Source: Bacteroidales bacterium
GTDB lineage: Bacteria > Bacteroidota > Bacteroidia > Bacteroidales > Muribaculaceae
Reading direction: 5' to 3'
Length of the DNA: 64,000 nt
Assembly (NCBI GenBank): GCA_900768685.1
Contig: CAAGDX010000005.1
Location: forward strand, 1 to 64,000
Both the position numbers and the translations under genes were made by a program. The number at the start of each line of letters is the position of its first letter. The stretch's first letter is position 1. Shown here piece after piece: positions 8,006 through 16,631 of this stretch. Below the pieces are notes generated by a model. It was not told the origin of the DNA. It did no database searches and saw nothing but the letters and a program-made list of their open reading frames with translations.

Positions 8006-9055
8006 ATGAAACTTTCTCAATTCAAATTCCGCTTACCGCAAGAACTTATAGCACAGTTTCCAAGTGAACATCGTGACGAATGTCGCCTGATGGTTGCTAA
8101 CAGAAAAACCGGTGAAATAGAACATAAAATCTTCAAAGAAATCATAAACTACTTTGAGGACGGTGATATGTTTATTTTCAACAATACCAGAGTGTTCCCG
8201 GCTAAACTTTACGGAAACAAGGAGAAAACAGGTGCACAAATAGAGGTGTTCCTCCTCCGTGAACTCAATGCGGAACATAAACTCTGGGACGTACTCGTGG
8301 AGCCGGCTCGCAAAATCCGTATCGGCAACAAACTCTACTTCGGCGAAGATGATTCCATGGTGGCTGAGGTGATTGATAACACCACTTCCCGAGGACGTAC
8401 TCTCCGCTTCCTCTATGACGGTCCTCACGATGAATTTAAGAAAAATCTCTATGCACTGGGCATGACACCGCTCCCATCCTACATAAACCGTGACCCCGTG
8501 CCGGAAGATGAAGAAAACTATCAGACTATTTTCGCTACTAAAGAGGGTGCCGTAGTTGCTCCTTCCGCAGGACTGCACTTCAGTCGCGAACTGATGAAAC
8601 GCCTTGAAATAAAGGGTGTTCAGCAGGAATTTATGACCGTCCACAGCGGACTTGGCAACTATCGCGACATTGACGTGGAAGACCTCACAAAACACCGTAT
8701 GGACTCCGAGCAGGTTGAAATCCCGGAATCACTCGTGACACACGTAAATGCTACAAAAGATGCGGAACACAAAGTGGTGGCTGTAGGTTCTTCCGTTCTC
8801 CGTGCTATCTCCAGTGCCGTTTCTATGGGCGGACACATGAAAACGTACAGCGGATGGACAAACAAATTTATCTTCCCTCCATACGATTTCACCGTTACCG
8901 ATGCTTTCATCACAAATTTCCACATGCCATACTCCACACTCCTGATGATGAGCTGTGCTTTCGGTGGCTATGAATTTACTATGAAAGCATACGAAACCGC
9001 TATCAAAGAGGGATATAAGTTTGGTGCTTACGGCGATGCATTACTCATTTTATAA
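8006..9055 (+). CDS. queA: S-adenosylmethionine:tRNA ribosyltransferase-isomerase QueA
   Basis: 349 residues, full length. It transfers the ribosyl group of SAM to 7-aminomethyl-7-deazaguanine in tRNA to form epoxyqueuosine. Family landmarks seen are FRLPQELIAQFP at the N-terminus, NNTRVFPAKLYG, GAVVAPSAGLHF and the C-terminal FITNFHMPYSTLLMM. It follows truB by 51 bp and precedes the DUF2148 gene by 9 bp. No other queuosine genes are in the window. Confidence 0.97.
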   Translation: MKLSQFKFRLPQELIAQFPSEHRDECRLMVANRKTGEIEHKIFKEIINYFEDGDMFIFNNTRVFPAKLYGNKEKTGAQIEVFLLRELNAEHKLWDVLVEPARKIRIGNKLYFGEDDSMVAEVIDNTTSRGRTLRFLYDGPHDEFKKNLYALGMTPLPSYINRDPVPEDEENYQTIFATKEGAVVAPSAGLHFSRELMKRLEIKGVQQEFMTVHSGLGNYRDIDVEDLTKHRMDSEQVEIPESLVTHVNATKDAEHKVVAVGSSVLRAISSAVSMGGHMKTYSGWTNKFIFPPYDFTVTDAFITNFHMPYSTLLMMSCAFGGYEFTMKAYETAIKEGYKFGAYGDALLIL

Positions 9056-9064
9056 GACCTCGCT

Positions 9065-9586
9065 ATGATAATAAACGAAAGAGACTCACGCGAAGAAAGA
9101 GCGCTGGAAGTGGCAAAACAAATGCTCACCGCCGCTCGCACTGCCCCCAAGGGCAGAGGTTTTGATGCTGTGGAGGCTGCAATAGTGACAGGCGATGACA
9201 TTCTCCGTCTTTCCGCAGAAATGATGCGTCTGCACGAGGCTACGGGCAAACCGGTCTATCAGCGTGATTCGGAAAACATAAAAAAGGCACTTGCGATAGT
9301 GATAATAGGCACAAAATACAATCCATTAGGCTTAAACTGCGGCAACTGCGGTTTTCCCACTTGCGGTGAGAAACCTGCAGCTGCACCGTGTGCCGTCAGT
9401 TCCGTTGACGTGGGCATAGCCCTGGGCAGTGCCGTTGCTATGGCAGCGGATATGCGTGTGGATACTCGCATAATGTTTTCCGTAGGCATGGCGGCAAAAG
9501 CATTAGGCATCCTTGGCGGCGATGTCACTCAAGTTTATGCCATTCCCGTCTCCATCTCATCCAAAAATCCATTTTTTGACAGATAA
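9065..9586 (+). CDS. DUF2148 domain protein with ferredoxin-like cysteine motif
   Basis: 173 residues. The central CGNCGFPTCGEKP resembles a CxxCxxxxC metal-cluster motif, preceded by LALVIIGTKYNPLGLN-type sequence and followed by Gly/Ala-rich helices (VDVGIALGSAVAMAADM). The family often sits near nitroreductase-like or ferredoxin genes; its function is unestablished. An iron-sulfur cluster is inferred from the cysteines. It is the last gene of the operon, followed by a 9-bp tandem repeat rather than a clear terminator. Confidence 0.88.
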   Translation: MIINERDSREERALEVAKQMLTAARTAPKGRGFDAVEAAIVTGDDILRLSAEMMRLHEATGKPVYQRDSENIKKALAIVIIGTKYNPLGLNCGNCGFPTCGEKPAAAPCAVSSVDVGIALGSAVAMAADMRVDTRIMFSVGMAAKALGILGGDVTQVYAIPVSISSKNPFFDR

Positions 9587-9591
9587 AAAGC

Positions 9592-9674
9592 AGGCTATTT
9601 GGCTAAATTAGCAGCAATAGCTAATTTAGCTAACTTAGCTAATTTAGCTATCTTAGCTATAATAGCTATCTCTA
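9592..9674. repeat. 9-bp tandem repeat, AGCTAANTT type (copy 1)
   Basis: About nine units such as AGCTAATTT, AGCTAACTT, AGCTATCTT and AGCTATAAT. It starts immediately after the stop of the DUF2148 gene. Related arrays occur at 18632-18685 and 61614-61658. Confidence 0.85.
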
Positions 9675-9742
9675 TTGCCAAAAAATCCTATTAAATTTTC
9701 CCAAAACTGCAAACCTTTGGCAAAAAAGTCCAAAAAAGCGGG

Positions 9743-9771
9743 TTGCAAATAAACCTTTATCACTATTTTTG
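9743..9771 (+). promoter_or_regulatory. Promoter for the His-rich repeat protein gene
   Basis: TTG at 9743-9745 and TATTTTTG at 9764-9771, 18 bases apart and about 45 bases before the start codon at 9817. Confidence 0.5.
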
Positions 9772-9816
9772 CTCTTATAAGAAAAAACATTGTTTCACAC
9801 TTAAAACCTCTTGATT

Positions 9817-10953
9817 ATGAAACGACTTATTTACATCCTGACAATTATCCTTATCTGCGGAACCGTTACTATACCTGAAATTTCCGCTTCAGAAAGAGGT
9901 AGAAGTGAACAGAGTTCTCGCTCCGGACGTGGTGGCAGAACAAGCAGTTCGGACCGTTCTTCTTCCAGCCGTCAGAGCAGTAGCCGCAGCAGTAGGGAAA
10001 ACAGAGGTGGCAGCAGTAGCAGCAACCGCACAAACCGCCCGAGTAGCGGCAAAGACAATGGCTCTTACCGTCCCGGCAATTCCGGAAATAGCGGTAACCA
10101 CTCCGGCAGCTATAACCCCGGCAGCGGCAGAGATAACCGCCCGAGCACCGGCAAAGATAATGGCTCTTATCGTCCCGGCAATAGCGGTCACCACGATAAT
10201 CACGGAAACCATTCCGGCAACAATGGCTCTTATCGTCCCGGCAACAGCGGTCACCACGATAACCACGGGAACCACAGCGGCTCTTACCGCCCCGGCAACA
10301 GCGGTCACCACGATAACCACGGGAACCACAACGGCTCTTACCGTCCCGGCAATAGCGGTCACCACGACAACCACGGAAACCACAGCCACGGAGGCCACGG
10401 CTATCGTCCAAGACCGGAATACAACGGACATCACTACGGACACATCTCTCGTCCGCCACATCGTCCATACCGCCCGGCTCCTATAGTGTATCACCGTCCC
10501 GCACCTCCCGTGTATTATCACCCTCACTGCCACATCACACCTCTCCAGGCACTTATAGGCGTGACGCTCGGAGTAGCATTTGACGCTTCCGTAAACGTTT
10601 TCCTGGGCAGAAACTACTATGTTGACGGTTACGACAACGACTACCTCTATATGCGTGACCTCTATGCTTACAACTACAGTTGGCCTGACGTAATGCTGTA
10701 CTATTCAAACGGTTACCTCGCTTCATCACAGTTCCGCTATTCCACTTCTTACTATGATTGCGGTCGCTACAACAGTATCTACAATCAACTCTACGCTTCA
10801 TACGGAGCACCTGCAATCCTCCAGAACATAAGCGGAGGCAGACGAGTAACCTGGTGGGGCTACGATAACAATTATATCACACTGGAATTTCTCTCTGAAT
10901 ATACCACAGGCTACGGCACAAGGTACTATACAAACCTCATTATAGGTAGATAA
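9817..10953 (+). CDS. Exported protein with His/Gly/Asn tandem repeats
   Basis: 378 residues from the ATG at 9817. A signal peptide (MKRLIYILTIILICGTVTIPEISA) is followed by a Ser/Arg/Gly-rich stretch and then repeats of GSYRPGNSGHHDNHGNHS (about residues 115-190), four near-identical units of 18-21 residues. The C-terminal half is a separate, Tyr-rich, ordered-looking domain (TPLQALIGVTLGVAFDASVNVFLGR, ending WWGYDNNYITLEF and TRYYTNLIIG). I do not recognise that domain. The His-rich repeats could bind divalent metals, but this is inference. The gene has its own promoter and a strong terminator behind it. Confidence 0.85.
   Translation: MKRLIYILTIILICGTVTIPEISASERGRSEQSSRSGRGGRTSSSDRSSSSRQSSSRSSRENRGGSSSSNRTNRPSSGKDNGSYRPGNSGNSGNHSGSYNPGSGRDNRPSTGKDNGSYRPGNSGHHDNHGNHSGNNGSYRPGNSGHHDNHGNHSGSYRPGNSGHHDNHGNHNGSYRPGNSGHHDNHGNHSHGGHGYRPRPEYNGHHYGHISRPPHRPYRPAPIVYHRPAPPVYYHPHCHITPLQALIGVTLGVAFDASVNVFLGRNYYVDGYDNDYLYMRDLYAYNYSWPDVMLYYSNGYLASSQFRYSTSYYDCGRYNSIYNQLYASYGAPAILQNISGGRRVTWWGYDNNYITLEFLSEYTTGYGTRYYTNLIIGR
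10162..10386 (+). repeat. 54-bp coding tandem repeat
   Basis: Units start at 10162, 10225, 10279 and 10333. The last three are spaced exactly 54 bp and the first 63 bp. Near-identity at the DNA level, including synonymous sites, points to recent expansion. Confidence 0.85.
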
Positions 10954-10965
10954 CACAAATAACGC

Positions 10966-11004
10966 AAAAAAGCGAGCGTCGGCAATCCGGCACTCGCTTT
11001 TTTT
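10966..11004. terminator. Bidirectional intrinsic terminator
   Basis: AAAAAAGCGAG...CTCGCTTTTTTT with a Gly-Cys-rich inner stem. It lies between the convergent ends of the His-rich gene (10953) and the minus-strand PLP-enzyme gene (11023). Confidence 0.85.
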
Positions 11005-11022
11005 CTTGCTATTTGCAGTTCT

Positions 11023-12195
11023 TTATCCGAGAGCTTGTTTAATATCGTCAAAGAGGTCCTCAACATCCTCAAGACCAACGGAAAGACGGATTGTAGTGTC
11101 CAAAACATCCATTGCGGCACGCTGCTCAGCCGTGAACGGTCCAAAGATTGTGGAAGCCGGGTGGATGGCAAGCGTCTTGTTGTCAAAGAGGTTTGTGGCA
11201 CGCTTGATAAGTTTCAGATTGTTCAGGAAATCAAAACAAGCCTGTTCATTTTCAAGGTCAATCGTTATCATAGCACCCGCAGTTTTGCCGTACTGTGCAG
11301 CAGCAATAGCGTGGAACGGGTGGTCCTCAAAACCAACGTAGTTCACTTTCTTTATGCCCTTGAGAGTGCGGAGTTTATGTGCCAGTTCCATAGTGTTTGC
11401 CGCCTGCATGGTGTAGCGAGCATTGAGGTTTTCAAGTCCGAGAGTTTGCATATAAGCCACATGGGGAGTCATGTACGCACCCAGGTTCATAAGCACCTCG
11501 CGACGCATAGTCTCATTGAAACCTGCCACCGTGCCGTAGTCTATGATAAGTCCGCCGATAGTTGTAGCACCACCGGAAATGTATTTTGTGCTGGAGATAA
11601 TCTCGATATCCACGCCCAGGCTGTGAGAGTCAAATTCCGTGAACGGAATAGCAGTGGTGTCTGCCACAAGAGGTGCACCGTGACTGTGTGCAATTTCCGC
11701 AAGCACGCGAGCATCTGCCACTTCCAGTTGAGGATTCGTCATAATTTCAAAGAAAAGGCAACAAGTATTGTCGTCAACTGCAGCCTTCACTTCCTCCGGA
11801 TTGATAAGATTCACGGCGCGACATTCCACGCCAAAGCGAGTTAAAGTCTTGGAAATCAGTGCAAAAGTATTACCAAAGAGGTGACGTGAAGTGACAATGT
11901 TTTTACCTGTAGCGGCAAGGCTGATAAGAGTATTGCTGATAGCCGCCATACCGGAGTTTACGGCAATCACATCGCGAGCACCCGTGAGGAGTTTTATTCT
12001 TTCCTCAAAGTTTATAACCGTAGGATTCGTCACGCGAGAATAGTCCGGCTCATTTATTCTGCCGCAAAAAGCATCCGCCATAACGGTAGCATTGTCAAAC
12101 TCGTAAGCATCCGTGTGATAAACCGGCATTGCTATAGCACCGTAAGCATCACGGTGAGGAAAAGGTGTTTGTATTGCTAATGTCCTCTTTTTCAT
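11023..12195 (-). CDS. Cys/Met-metabolism PLP-dependent enzyme (gamma-synthase/lyase family)
   Basis: 390 residues. The family includes cystathionine gamma-synthase, O-acetylhomoserine sulfhydrylase and methionine gamma-lyase. Seen here are YSRVTNPT, a glycine loop in VNSGMAAISNTL, VADTTAIPF with the PLP-pyridine Asp, and the Schiff-base Lys in SSTKYISGG. The C-terminal RLSVGLEDVEDLFDDIKQAL is typical. Homocysteine synthesis is the likely role, but the substrate cannot be fixed from sequence. It follows tsaB by 17 bp and is probably co-transcribed. Confidence 0.9.
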   Translation of the reverse strand: MKKRTLAIQTPFPHRDAYGAIAMPVYHTDAYEFDNATVMADAFCGRINEPDYSRVTNPTVINFEERIKLLTGARDVIAVNSGMAAISNTLISLAATGKNIVTSRHLFGNTFALISKTLTRFGVECRAVNLINPEEVKAAVDDNTCCLFFEIMTNPQLEVADARVLAEIAHSHGAPLVADTTAIPFTEFDSHSLGVDIEIISSTKYISGGATTIGGLIIDYGTVAGFNETMRREVLMNLGAYMTPHVAYMQTLGLENLNARYTMQAANTMELAHKLRTLKGIKKVNYVGFEDHPFHAIAAAQYGKTAGAMITIDLENEQACFDFLNNLKLIKRATNLFDNKTLAIHPASTIFGPFTAEQRAAMDVLDTTIRLSVGLEDVEDLFDDIKQALG

Positions 12196-12212
12196 ATTGT
12201 TAAAACAATCTT

Positions 12213-12902
12213 TTAAAATAATTTCTTTGGTTTTGTTGCTTGAAATTCTTTAAGATAGCGAGGTGTGCAGTATGCCGTGTCTAAAAATTCACGGCGGGAA
12301 TATGCTCTCTCCGCCAGTGCACACATATCCACGGCAAGCGGCTTGATGTCGTCAATAAAAATGGCATTTTCGTGCTTTATTACGTCACGAACCTTGTCAC
12401 TGCCATTACCGAAAAATGCCACTTTTCCCTCGCTGAGCCACTTGTCGAAACTGTCTGCTTGCACAATCAGCGGTGTCGGCTCCACAAGAGTGTTCAGGCT
12501 CAAGTCGTAAATGGCGGTATAAACCTCCATGCGGCGAGCGTCTATCATTGGTGCATAAAGCACGTCAGGGTCAATGTCATTGCGAAACATTGCGGAAACT
12601 GCCATAAGTTGCAGTGTGTCAATGCCTATCAGCGGCACATCAAGTGCGTATGCCAGTCCTTTCGCCTCGGAAAGTCCTATTCTGAGACCGGTGTAACTGC
12701 CCGGACCCATGCTTACCGCAATTGCATCAAGTTTGAGTTCTTTCTCACGAGCATAGTCAAGGCACCGTTTTATGTAGCCTGTGAGCAAAGTGGCGTGATT
12801 CTGTCCTTCAAACGTTTCCAAGTGGAAAAGAATCATGCCTTCTGCCGTCAGAGCGGCGGAACAAACCTCCGTTGACGTATCAATATTCAGTATTACTGCC
12901 AT
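12213..12902 (-). CDS. tsaB: tRNA threonylcarbamoyladenosine biosynthesis protein TsaB
   Basis: 229 residues from ATG at 12902 (an upstream in-frame start would lie inside the promoter). TsaB is the inactive-homologue partner of TsaD in t6A37 synthesis on ANN-decoding tRNAs. The N-terminal ILNIDTSTEVCSAAL and the conserved MGPGSYTGLRIGLSEAKGLAYAL are diagnostic. The C-terminus (TPRYLKEFQATKPKKLF) is normal for Bacteroidota. It is divergent from trpS, with 105 bp between start codons holding both promoters. Confidence 0.95.
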   Translation of the reverse strand: MAVILNIDTSTEVCSAALTAEGMILFHLETFEGQNHATLLTGYIKRCLDYAREKELKLDAIAVSMGPGSYTGLRIGLSEAKGLAYALDVPLIGIDTLQLMAVSAMFRNDIDPDVLYAPMIDARRMEVYTAIYDLSLNTLVEPTPLIVQADSFDKWLSEGKVAFFGNGSDKVRDVIKHENAIFIDDIKPLAVDMCALAERAYSRREFLDTAYCTPRYLKEFQATKPKKLF

Positions 12903-12920
12903 AATTATATTATTATGGTG

Positions 12921-12928
12921 CAAAATTA
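12921..12928 (-). promoter_or_regulatory. -7 box TAATTTTG for tsaB
   Basis: Minus-strand TAnnTTTG about 19 bases upstream of the tsaB start codon, giving a short leader. Confidence 0.55.
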
Positions 12929-12949
12929 CTCAAAATCTCTGAATTAAAA

Positions 12950-12979
12950 TTGCAATAAGCAAAATAAATAGTAACTTTG
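12950..12979 (+). promoter_or_regulatory. Promoter for trpS
   Basis: TTG at 12950-12952, 19 bases, TAACTTTG at 12972-12979. The transcript would begin near 12985, which favours the second in-frame ATG (13008) as the real trpS start. Confidence 0.65.
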
Positions 12980-13007
12980 CAGATTATATATAATGCAAAC
13001 ACAAGAT

Positions 13008-14093
13008 ATGAAAAAAATAATTCTAACAGGCGACCGCCCTACAGGTAAACTCCACCTGGGACACTACGTTGGTTCTCTGCGTCGCAGAGTGGAACTGCAA
13101 AACTCCGGTGAGTTTGACAAAATCTTTGTTATGATAGCAGACGCTCAGGCACTTACAGATAATGCTGACAACCCTGAGAAAATTCGTCAAAATATTATTG
13201 AAGTTGCTTTGGACTATCTTTCCGTGGGTATAGACCCGGAAAAAACCACTATATTCATTCAGTCTGCCGTGCCGGAACTGACGGAACTGGCGTTTTACTA
13301 TATGAACCTCGTCACCGTTTCACGCGTACAGCGTAACCCGACTGTAAAAACGGAAATCAAAATGCGTAACTTCGAGCAGAGTATCCCTATGGGATTTTTC
13401 TCTTATCCAGTGAGTCAAGCATCTGATATTACGGCATTTAAGGCTACAACAGTGCCTGTGGGCGAAGACCAGGCTCCAATGATTGAACTTACTCGCGAAA
13501 TCGTGGCTCGCTTTAACAATGTCTATGGCAACACCCTTGTGGAGCCGGAAATCCTATTGCCGGAAAATGCCGCTTGTCTGCGACTTCCCGGAACAGACGG
13601 CAAAGCCAAAATGAGCAAGTCTCTCGGCAACTGTATTTATCTCTCAGACAGCCCTAAAGACGTGGCAAAGAAAGTGAAAAGCATGTACACAGACCCGCAG
13701 CACCTCAATGTTTGCGACCCGGGACACCTTGAAGGTAACTGCCCGTTTATCTACCTTGACGCTTTCTCTCGCCCGGAACATTTCCCGAAATATGCTCCGG
13801 ACTATGCTTCGCTGCAGGAACTCAAGGACCACTACACTCGTGGCGGACTTGGCGATGGAACAGTGAAGAAAATCCTTATCAATATTCTGGAAGAAGAACT
13901 CCAACCAATCCGCGAACGTCGCCAAAAATACGAGCAAGACATTCCTGCCGTATATGAAATCCTCAAAAAAGGTACGGAAGAGGCTCGTAAAGTGGCTGCT
14001 CAGACGCTTGATGAAGTGAGAAAGGCAATGAAAATCAATTACTTTGATGATGCCGCCCTCATTTCTTCTCAAGCAGAGAAATATAAGAAATAA
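13008..14093 (+). CDS. trpS: Tryptophanyl-tRNA synthetase
   Basis: 361 residues from ATG 13008 (MKKIILTGDRPTGKLHLGH); an ATG at 12993 would leave almost no leader after the promoter. It is a class I synthetase with HIGH as HLGH (16-19) and the exact KMSKS at 201-205. DAQALTDNADNP and PVGEDQAPMIELTREI are further family signatures. It starts a run with trmD (52 bp later) and argD. Confidence 0.97.
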   Translation: MKKIILTGDRPTGKLHLGHYVGSLRRRVELQNSGEFDKIFVMIADAQALTDNADNPEKIRQNIIEVALDYLSVGIDPEKTTIFIQSAVPELTELAFYYMNLVTVSRVQRNPTVKTEIKMRNFEQSIPMGFFSYPVSQASDITAFKATTVPVGEDQAPMIELTREIVARFNNVYGNTLVEPEILLPENAACLRLPGTDGKAKMSKSLGNCIYLSDSPKDVAKKVKSMYTDPQHLNVCDPGHLEGNCPFIYLDAFSRPEHFPKYAPDYASLQELKDHYTRGGLGDGTVKKILINILEEELQPIRERRQKYEQDIPAVYEILKKGTEEARKVAAQTLDEVRKAMKINYFDDAALISSQAEKYKK

Positions 14094-14145
14094 TTAGCGG
14101 TTTTCTTCAGAAAAAGCCTCATTTACAACATATAAATAAGGAAAA

Positions 14146-14823
14146 ATGCGAATAGATATCCTGACAGTGCTCCCTGAAATCTTCGAGTCTCCCCTGGGCT
14201 GCTCCATTTTGAAACGTGCGGCAGACAAGGGACTTGTGGAGTATGCCATTCACAATATCCGCGACTACACCACGGACCGCCACCACAAGGTTGATGACTA
14301 TCCTTTTGGCGGTGAGGCAGGTATGGTGATGAAAATCGAGCCTGTTGACAGGTGTATCTCCGCACTCAAAGCCGAGCGACACTACGATGAGGTGATTTTC
14401 ACCACTCCCGACGGTGAAATATTGAATCAGCCCATGGCAAACAGCCTTTCTATGGCTGAAAACATCATAATCCTTTGCGGACATTACAAGGGAGTGGATT
14501 ATCGAATCCGCGAGCACCTGGTGACGCGTGAGATTTCCATAGGCGACTATGTGCTGACGGGTGGCGAAATGCCGGCGATAATCATTGCCGATGCTATAGT
14601 GCGACTTATCCCCGGTGCTATCGGTGATGAGCAGTCTGCACTCAGCGATTCTTTCCAAGACAATCTCCTTGCGCCTCCGGTCTATACCCGCCCTGCGGAC
14701 TACAATGGGTGGAAAGTGCCGGACATTCTCCTTTCCGGACATGAAGCAAAAATTGCACAGTGGAAACACGAGCAGGCTGTGGAACGCACAAAGCGTCTCC
14801 GTCCCGGTCTTCTTGACGACTGA
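14146..14823 (+). CDS. trmD: tRNA (guanine-37-N1)-methyltransferase TrmD
   Basis: 225 residues. SPOUT-class enzyme that makes m1G37 and prevents frameshifting. Seen are MRIDILTVLPEIFESPL at the start, PFGGEAGMVMK, LCGHYKGVDYRI in the SAM knot and ISIGDYVLTGGEMPA, all conserved. In many bacteria it sits in an rpsP-rimM-trmD-rplS operon; here it stands alone between trpS and argD, without the ribosomal genes. Confidence 0.97.
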   Translation: MRIDILTVLPEIFESPLGCSILKRAADKGLVEYAIHNIRDYTTDRHHKVDDYPFGGEAGMVMKIEPVDRCISALKAERHYDEVIFTTPDGEILNQPMANSLSMAENIIILCGHYKGVDYRIREHLVTREISIGDYVLTGGEMPAIIIADAIVRLIPGAIGDEQSALSDSFQDNLLAPPVYTRPADYNGWKVPDILLSGHEAKIAQWKHEQAVERTKRLRPGLLDD

Positions 14824-14880
14824 CGCAAGATGCTCTAAACAAGTATTTTAGGTTTAACGTTACACATAAAAGTGAAAAAG

Positions 14881-16011
14881 ATGAATTTATTCCCCGTTTA
14901 TCCCCTCTATGACGTAGAAATTGCAAGGGGAAAAGGCTGCAAAGTTTGGGATTCCGAAGGTACGGAATACCTTGACTTGTATGGCGGTCATGCCGTGATT
15001 TCAATAGGTCATTCACACCCTCACTATATAGAGAAAATTCAGGAGCAACTTGCCAAAATAGGCTTTTACTCAAACTCCGTGAAAAATTCCATTCAGGAAA
15101 ATTTTGCGGCTCGTCTTGGCAAAGTCTGCGGCTATGATGATTACAGTCTCTTCCTCGTAAACTCCGGTGCGGAAGCAAATGAAAATGCACTCAAACTTGC
15201 TTCTTTCCACACCGGTCGCCGCCGTGTGATAGCGTTTTCCAAAGCCTTTCACGGACGTACCTCCGCAGCAGTGGAAGTGACAGACAATTTGAACTATAAG
15301 GCAGAAATAAATCGCAACGATATCGTTACTTTTGTTCCGCTTGGCGACATTACCGCAGTGGAAGCGGAAATCCGCAAAGGTGATGTGGCTTGCGTGATAA
15401 TAGAAGGCATACAGGGAGTAGGCGGTGTGCAAATTCCGAGCGATGACTTTATGCGTCAACTGCGAAAAGTGACAGAGGAAAACGACGTTATTCTCATTGC
15501 CGACGAAATACAGTCCGGCTACGGTCGTAGCGGTAAATTCTTTGCACACCAATATTCCGGCATCCGTGCTGACTTGGTGACCGTGGCAAAAGGTATTGCA
15601 AACGGTTTCCCTATGAGCGGTGTGCTTATCTCACCTAAATTTAAGGTTGTCTATGGTCAACTCGGCACCACTTTCGGTGGCAACCACCTTGCATGTGCCG
15701 CTGCTACAGCAGTCCTTGATGTTATGGAAGCGGAAAACCTGGTGGAAAATGCTGCAAAAGTGGGTAAATTCCTTTTAGATTCTCTGCAAGGGCTGAAAGG
15801 TGTGAAAGAAGTACGCGGACGCGGACTTATGATAGGTATTGAAATGGAATACCCTGCAAAAGAACTCCGCAAACGTCTTATCTTTGACTATCATGTGTTT
15901 ACGGGTGCTTCCGGCACAAACGTTATCCGACTTTTGCCGCCGCTTTGCCTCACTATGGAGGAAGCCGCTGCATTTGTGGAAAAGTTTAAGGAGGCTCTTG
16001 CCGATGCATAA
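14881..16011 (+). CDS. argD: Acetylornithine/N-succinylornithine aminotransferase
   Basis: 376 residues from ATG 14881 (a GTG three codons earlier is possible). PLP class III aminotransferase of arginine synthesis. Seen are LYGGHAVISIGHSHP, VNSGAEANENALKLA, AFHGRTSAAVEVT, the PLP Asp in LIADEIQSGYGRSG, the Schiff-base Lys237 in VAKGIANGFPM, and GTTFGGNHLACAAA. Bacteroidota generally use succinylated intermediates, so the true substrate may be N-succinylornithine. No other arg genes are in the window. Confidence 0.93.
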   Translation: MNLFPVYPLYDVEIARGKGCKVWDSEGTEYLDLYGGHAVISIGHSHPHYIEKIQEQLAKIGFYSNSVKNSIQENFAARLGKVCGYDDYSLFLVNSGAEANENALKLASFHTGRRRVIAFSKAFHGRTSAAVEVTDNLNYKAEINRNDIVTFVPLGDITAVEAEIRKGDVACVIIEGIQGVGGVQIPSDDFMRQLRKVTEENDVILIADEIQSGYGRSGKFFAHQYSGIRADLVTVAKGIANGFPMSGVLISPKFKVVYGQLGTTFGGNHLACAAATAVLDVMEAENLVENAAKVGKFLLDSLQGLKGVKEVRGRGLMIGIEMEYPAKELRKRLIFDYHVFTGASGTNVIRLLPPLCLTMEEAAAFVEKFKEALADA

Positions 16012-16180
16012 TTCATAATGCATAATTCATAATTATTAATGCTTAATTCAATTCATAATTCGTGATGCATAATTCATAATTTTGAATTCATTGCTCATCC
16101 ACTCATTAACTCATAAACTCAATCACTAATTAACTCATAAACTCTTCCACTCAATAACTCTTCAACTCATTAATTTTCCA
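16007..16180. repeat. Simple direct repeats between argD and ssb
   Basis: ATGCATAATTCATAAT-type motifs (about 16007-16085) pass into AACTCATAAACTCA-type motifs (about 16098-16175). There is no coding potential, no visible terminator and no TAnnTTTG box ahead of ssb. Confidence 0.7.
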
Positions 16181-16185
16181 AAAAT

Positions 16186-16593
16186 ATGTCTGTCAACAAG
16201 GTAATACTCGTGGGTTTCACAGGGAAAAATCCTGAAATAAGATATTTTGACGGTGTGGCAATGGCGTCTTTTTCGCTCGCCACCACAGAGCGTCAACGCA
16301 CATCTCCCACAGGTGTCGTAATTCCGGAACGTACGGAATGGCACAATATAGTAATGTGGGCTAAAGATGCGGAAATAGCGGAAAAATATATTTCCAAAGG
16401 CACAAAACTATACATTGAAGGCAGACTCAGAACTCGTGTATGGCAGGACAAAGCGGCTATCAAGCACACTATCACGGAAATAATAGTGGAAAACTTCGAT
16501 ATTCTCCAGCGTCCGAATGTTGCCGCACCGCAAAATCCACAGTCGCAGCCGCCACAGCCGCCACAGCCACCAAGAGAAATAGGCTCGTTTTAA
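16186..16593 (+). CDS. ssb: Single-stranded DNA-binding protein with non-acidic C-terminus
   Basis: 135 residues. The OB-fold is clear: MSVNKVILVGFTGKNPEIRYFD, FSLATTERQRT, RTEWHNIVMWAKDAEIAEKYISKGTKLYIEGRLRTR. A short Gln/Pro tail (PQSQPPQPPQPP) ends in REIGSF. The acidic DDxPF-like tip that SSBs use to recruit repair and replication proteins is missing, so this may be an accessory SSB. It precedes the OPT transporter by 38 bp. Confidence 0.92.
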   Translation: MSVNKVILVGFTGKNPEIRYFDGVAMASFSLATTERQRTSPTGVVIPERTEWHNIVMWAKDAEIAEKYISKGTKLYIEGRLRTRVWQDKAAIKHTITEIIVENFDILQRPNVAAPQNPQSQPPQPPQPPREIGSF

Positions 16594-16631
16594 GATAGAA
16601 CAAAAATAAAATTTAAAAAATAAGTCACAGT

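Noticed and set aside
9869..10533. Long Val/Ala/Arg-rich or Cys/Arg-rich frames opposite the His-rich gene
   Set aside because: They mirror the tandem repeat on the other strand and frames; the composition is an artefact.
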